14,006 bases of DNA, taken from contig SKKS01000441.1 of NCBI GenBank assembly GCA_007123625.1, positions 1 to 14,006 of the forward strand, read 5' to 3'. Shown piece by piece: positions 14,001 to 14,006 of this stretch. The notes below the pieces were generated by a model. It had not been told where the DNA came from. It saw only the letters and a program-made list of their open reading frames with translations, and did not search any database. Made by a program: the position numbers and the translations under genes. Every line of letters starts with the position of its first letter. The first letter of the stretch is position 1. The stretch comes from Paracoccaceae bacterium (GTDB lineage: Bacteria; Pseudomonadota; Alphaproteobacteria; Rhodobacterales; Rhodobacteraceae).

Positions 14001-14006
14001 CAATCA

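Larger units (their letters stand above)
13753..14006 (-). promoter_or_regulatory. AT-rich upstream/regulatory region of the Hint gene
   Basis: These 254 bases up to the window edge contain no convincing coding sequence and are clearly more AT-rich than the rest, especially 13860-13965. On the minus strand TATGAT (complement of 13895-13900) is a good -10 candidate but lacks a clear -35 partner. On the plus strand TTGGAA (13872-13877) and TATCAT (13894-13899), 16 bases apart, could be a promoter for a gene beyond the window. The palindrome CCGATATCGG lies at 13847-13856. A small hairpin, CTGAAA/TTTCAG with a 7-base loop, lies at 13949-13967. The dyads are listed separately. Confidence 0.45.

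Noticed and set aside
1..14006. Defence island, phage or transposon signatures
   Set aside because: No transposase, integrase, toxin-antitoxin pair, nuclease-helicase set, tandem repeat array or target-site duplication could be seen; gene content is mostly housekeeping.

Overview
The window reads as chromosomal DNA of an alphaproteobacterium, most likely a member of the Rhodobacterales (Roseobacter/Rhodobacteraceae). The grounds are high GC with strong third-position GC, dense genes with 4-base ATGA/GTGA overlaps, the block of a lipoprotein-type PBP activator divergent from rsmI-yraN-gshB, an IalB-family periplasmic protein, and a stand-alone Hint-domain protein of a type common in that group. 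This assignment is inferred from gene content; no rRNA or other taxonomic marker is present. I see no tRNA, rRNA, CRISPR array, insertion sequence or prophage gene, and no gene-free stretch longer than 300 bases.

Layout from left to right. (1) Minus strand, 1-1751: the 3'-truncated 23S rRNA/tRNA methyltransferase rlmN, preceded upstream by ialB, with a clear intrinsic terminator between them. (2) Plus strand, 1924-2955: a rhizobial-type (class 3) L-asparaginase, divergent from ialB and convergent with murJ. An 11-bp inverted repeat overlaps both convergent stop codons. (3) Minus strand, 8814 down to 2990: a tightly packed set of four genes, namely a PBP-activator lipoprotein, glnD (PII uridylyltransferase), a small YdeI/OmdA-like protein and murJ (lipid II flippase). 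The last two junctions are 4-base start/stop overlaps, so translation is probably coupled. (4) Plus strand, 8903-12571: rsmI, yraN, gshB and an HSL-family esterase, with ATGA overlaps at rsmI/yraN and gshB/esterase, then a small antibiotic-biosynthesis-monooxygenase-like protein with its own strong ribosome binding site. (5) Minus strand, 13752-12670: the Hint-domain protein, with a strong terminator after it and an unusually AT-rich, dyad-rich upstream region running to the window edge.

Functionally, most of the window is housekeeping: ribosome methylation (rlmN, rsmI), cell wall assembly (PBP activator, murJ), nitrogen signalling (glnD) and thiol metabolism (gshB). The parts that look least ordinary are the co-transcription of cell-wall genes with the nitrogen sensor glnD plus a small YdeI-like protein, the catalytically intact class 3 asparaginase, the esterase coupled to gshB with Glu at the usual Asp position, and the predicted self-processing Hint protein with its AT-rich control region. 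I found no clear evidence for a wholly new defence or mobile system here.
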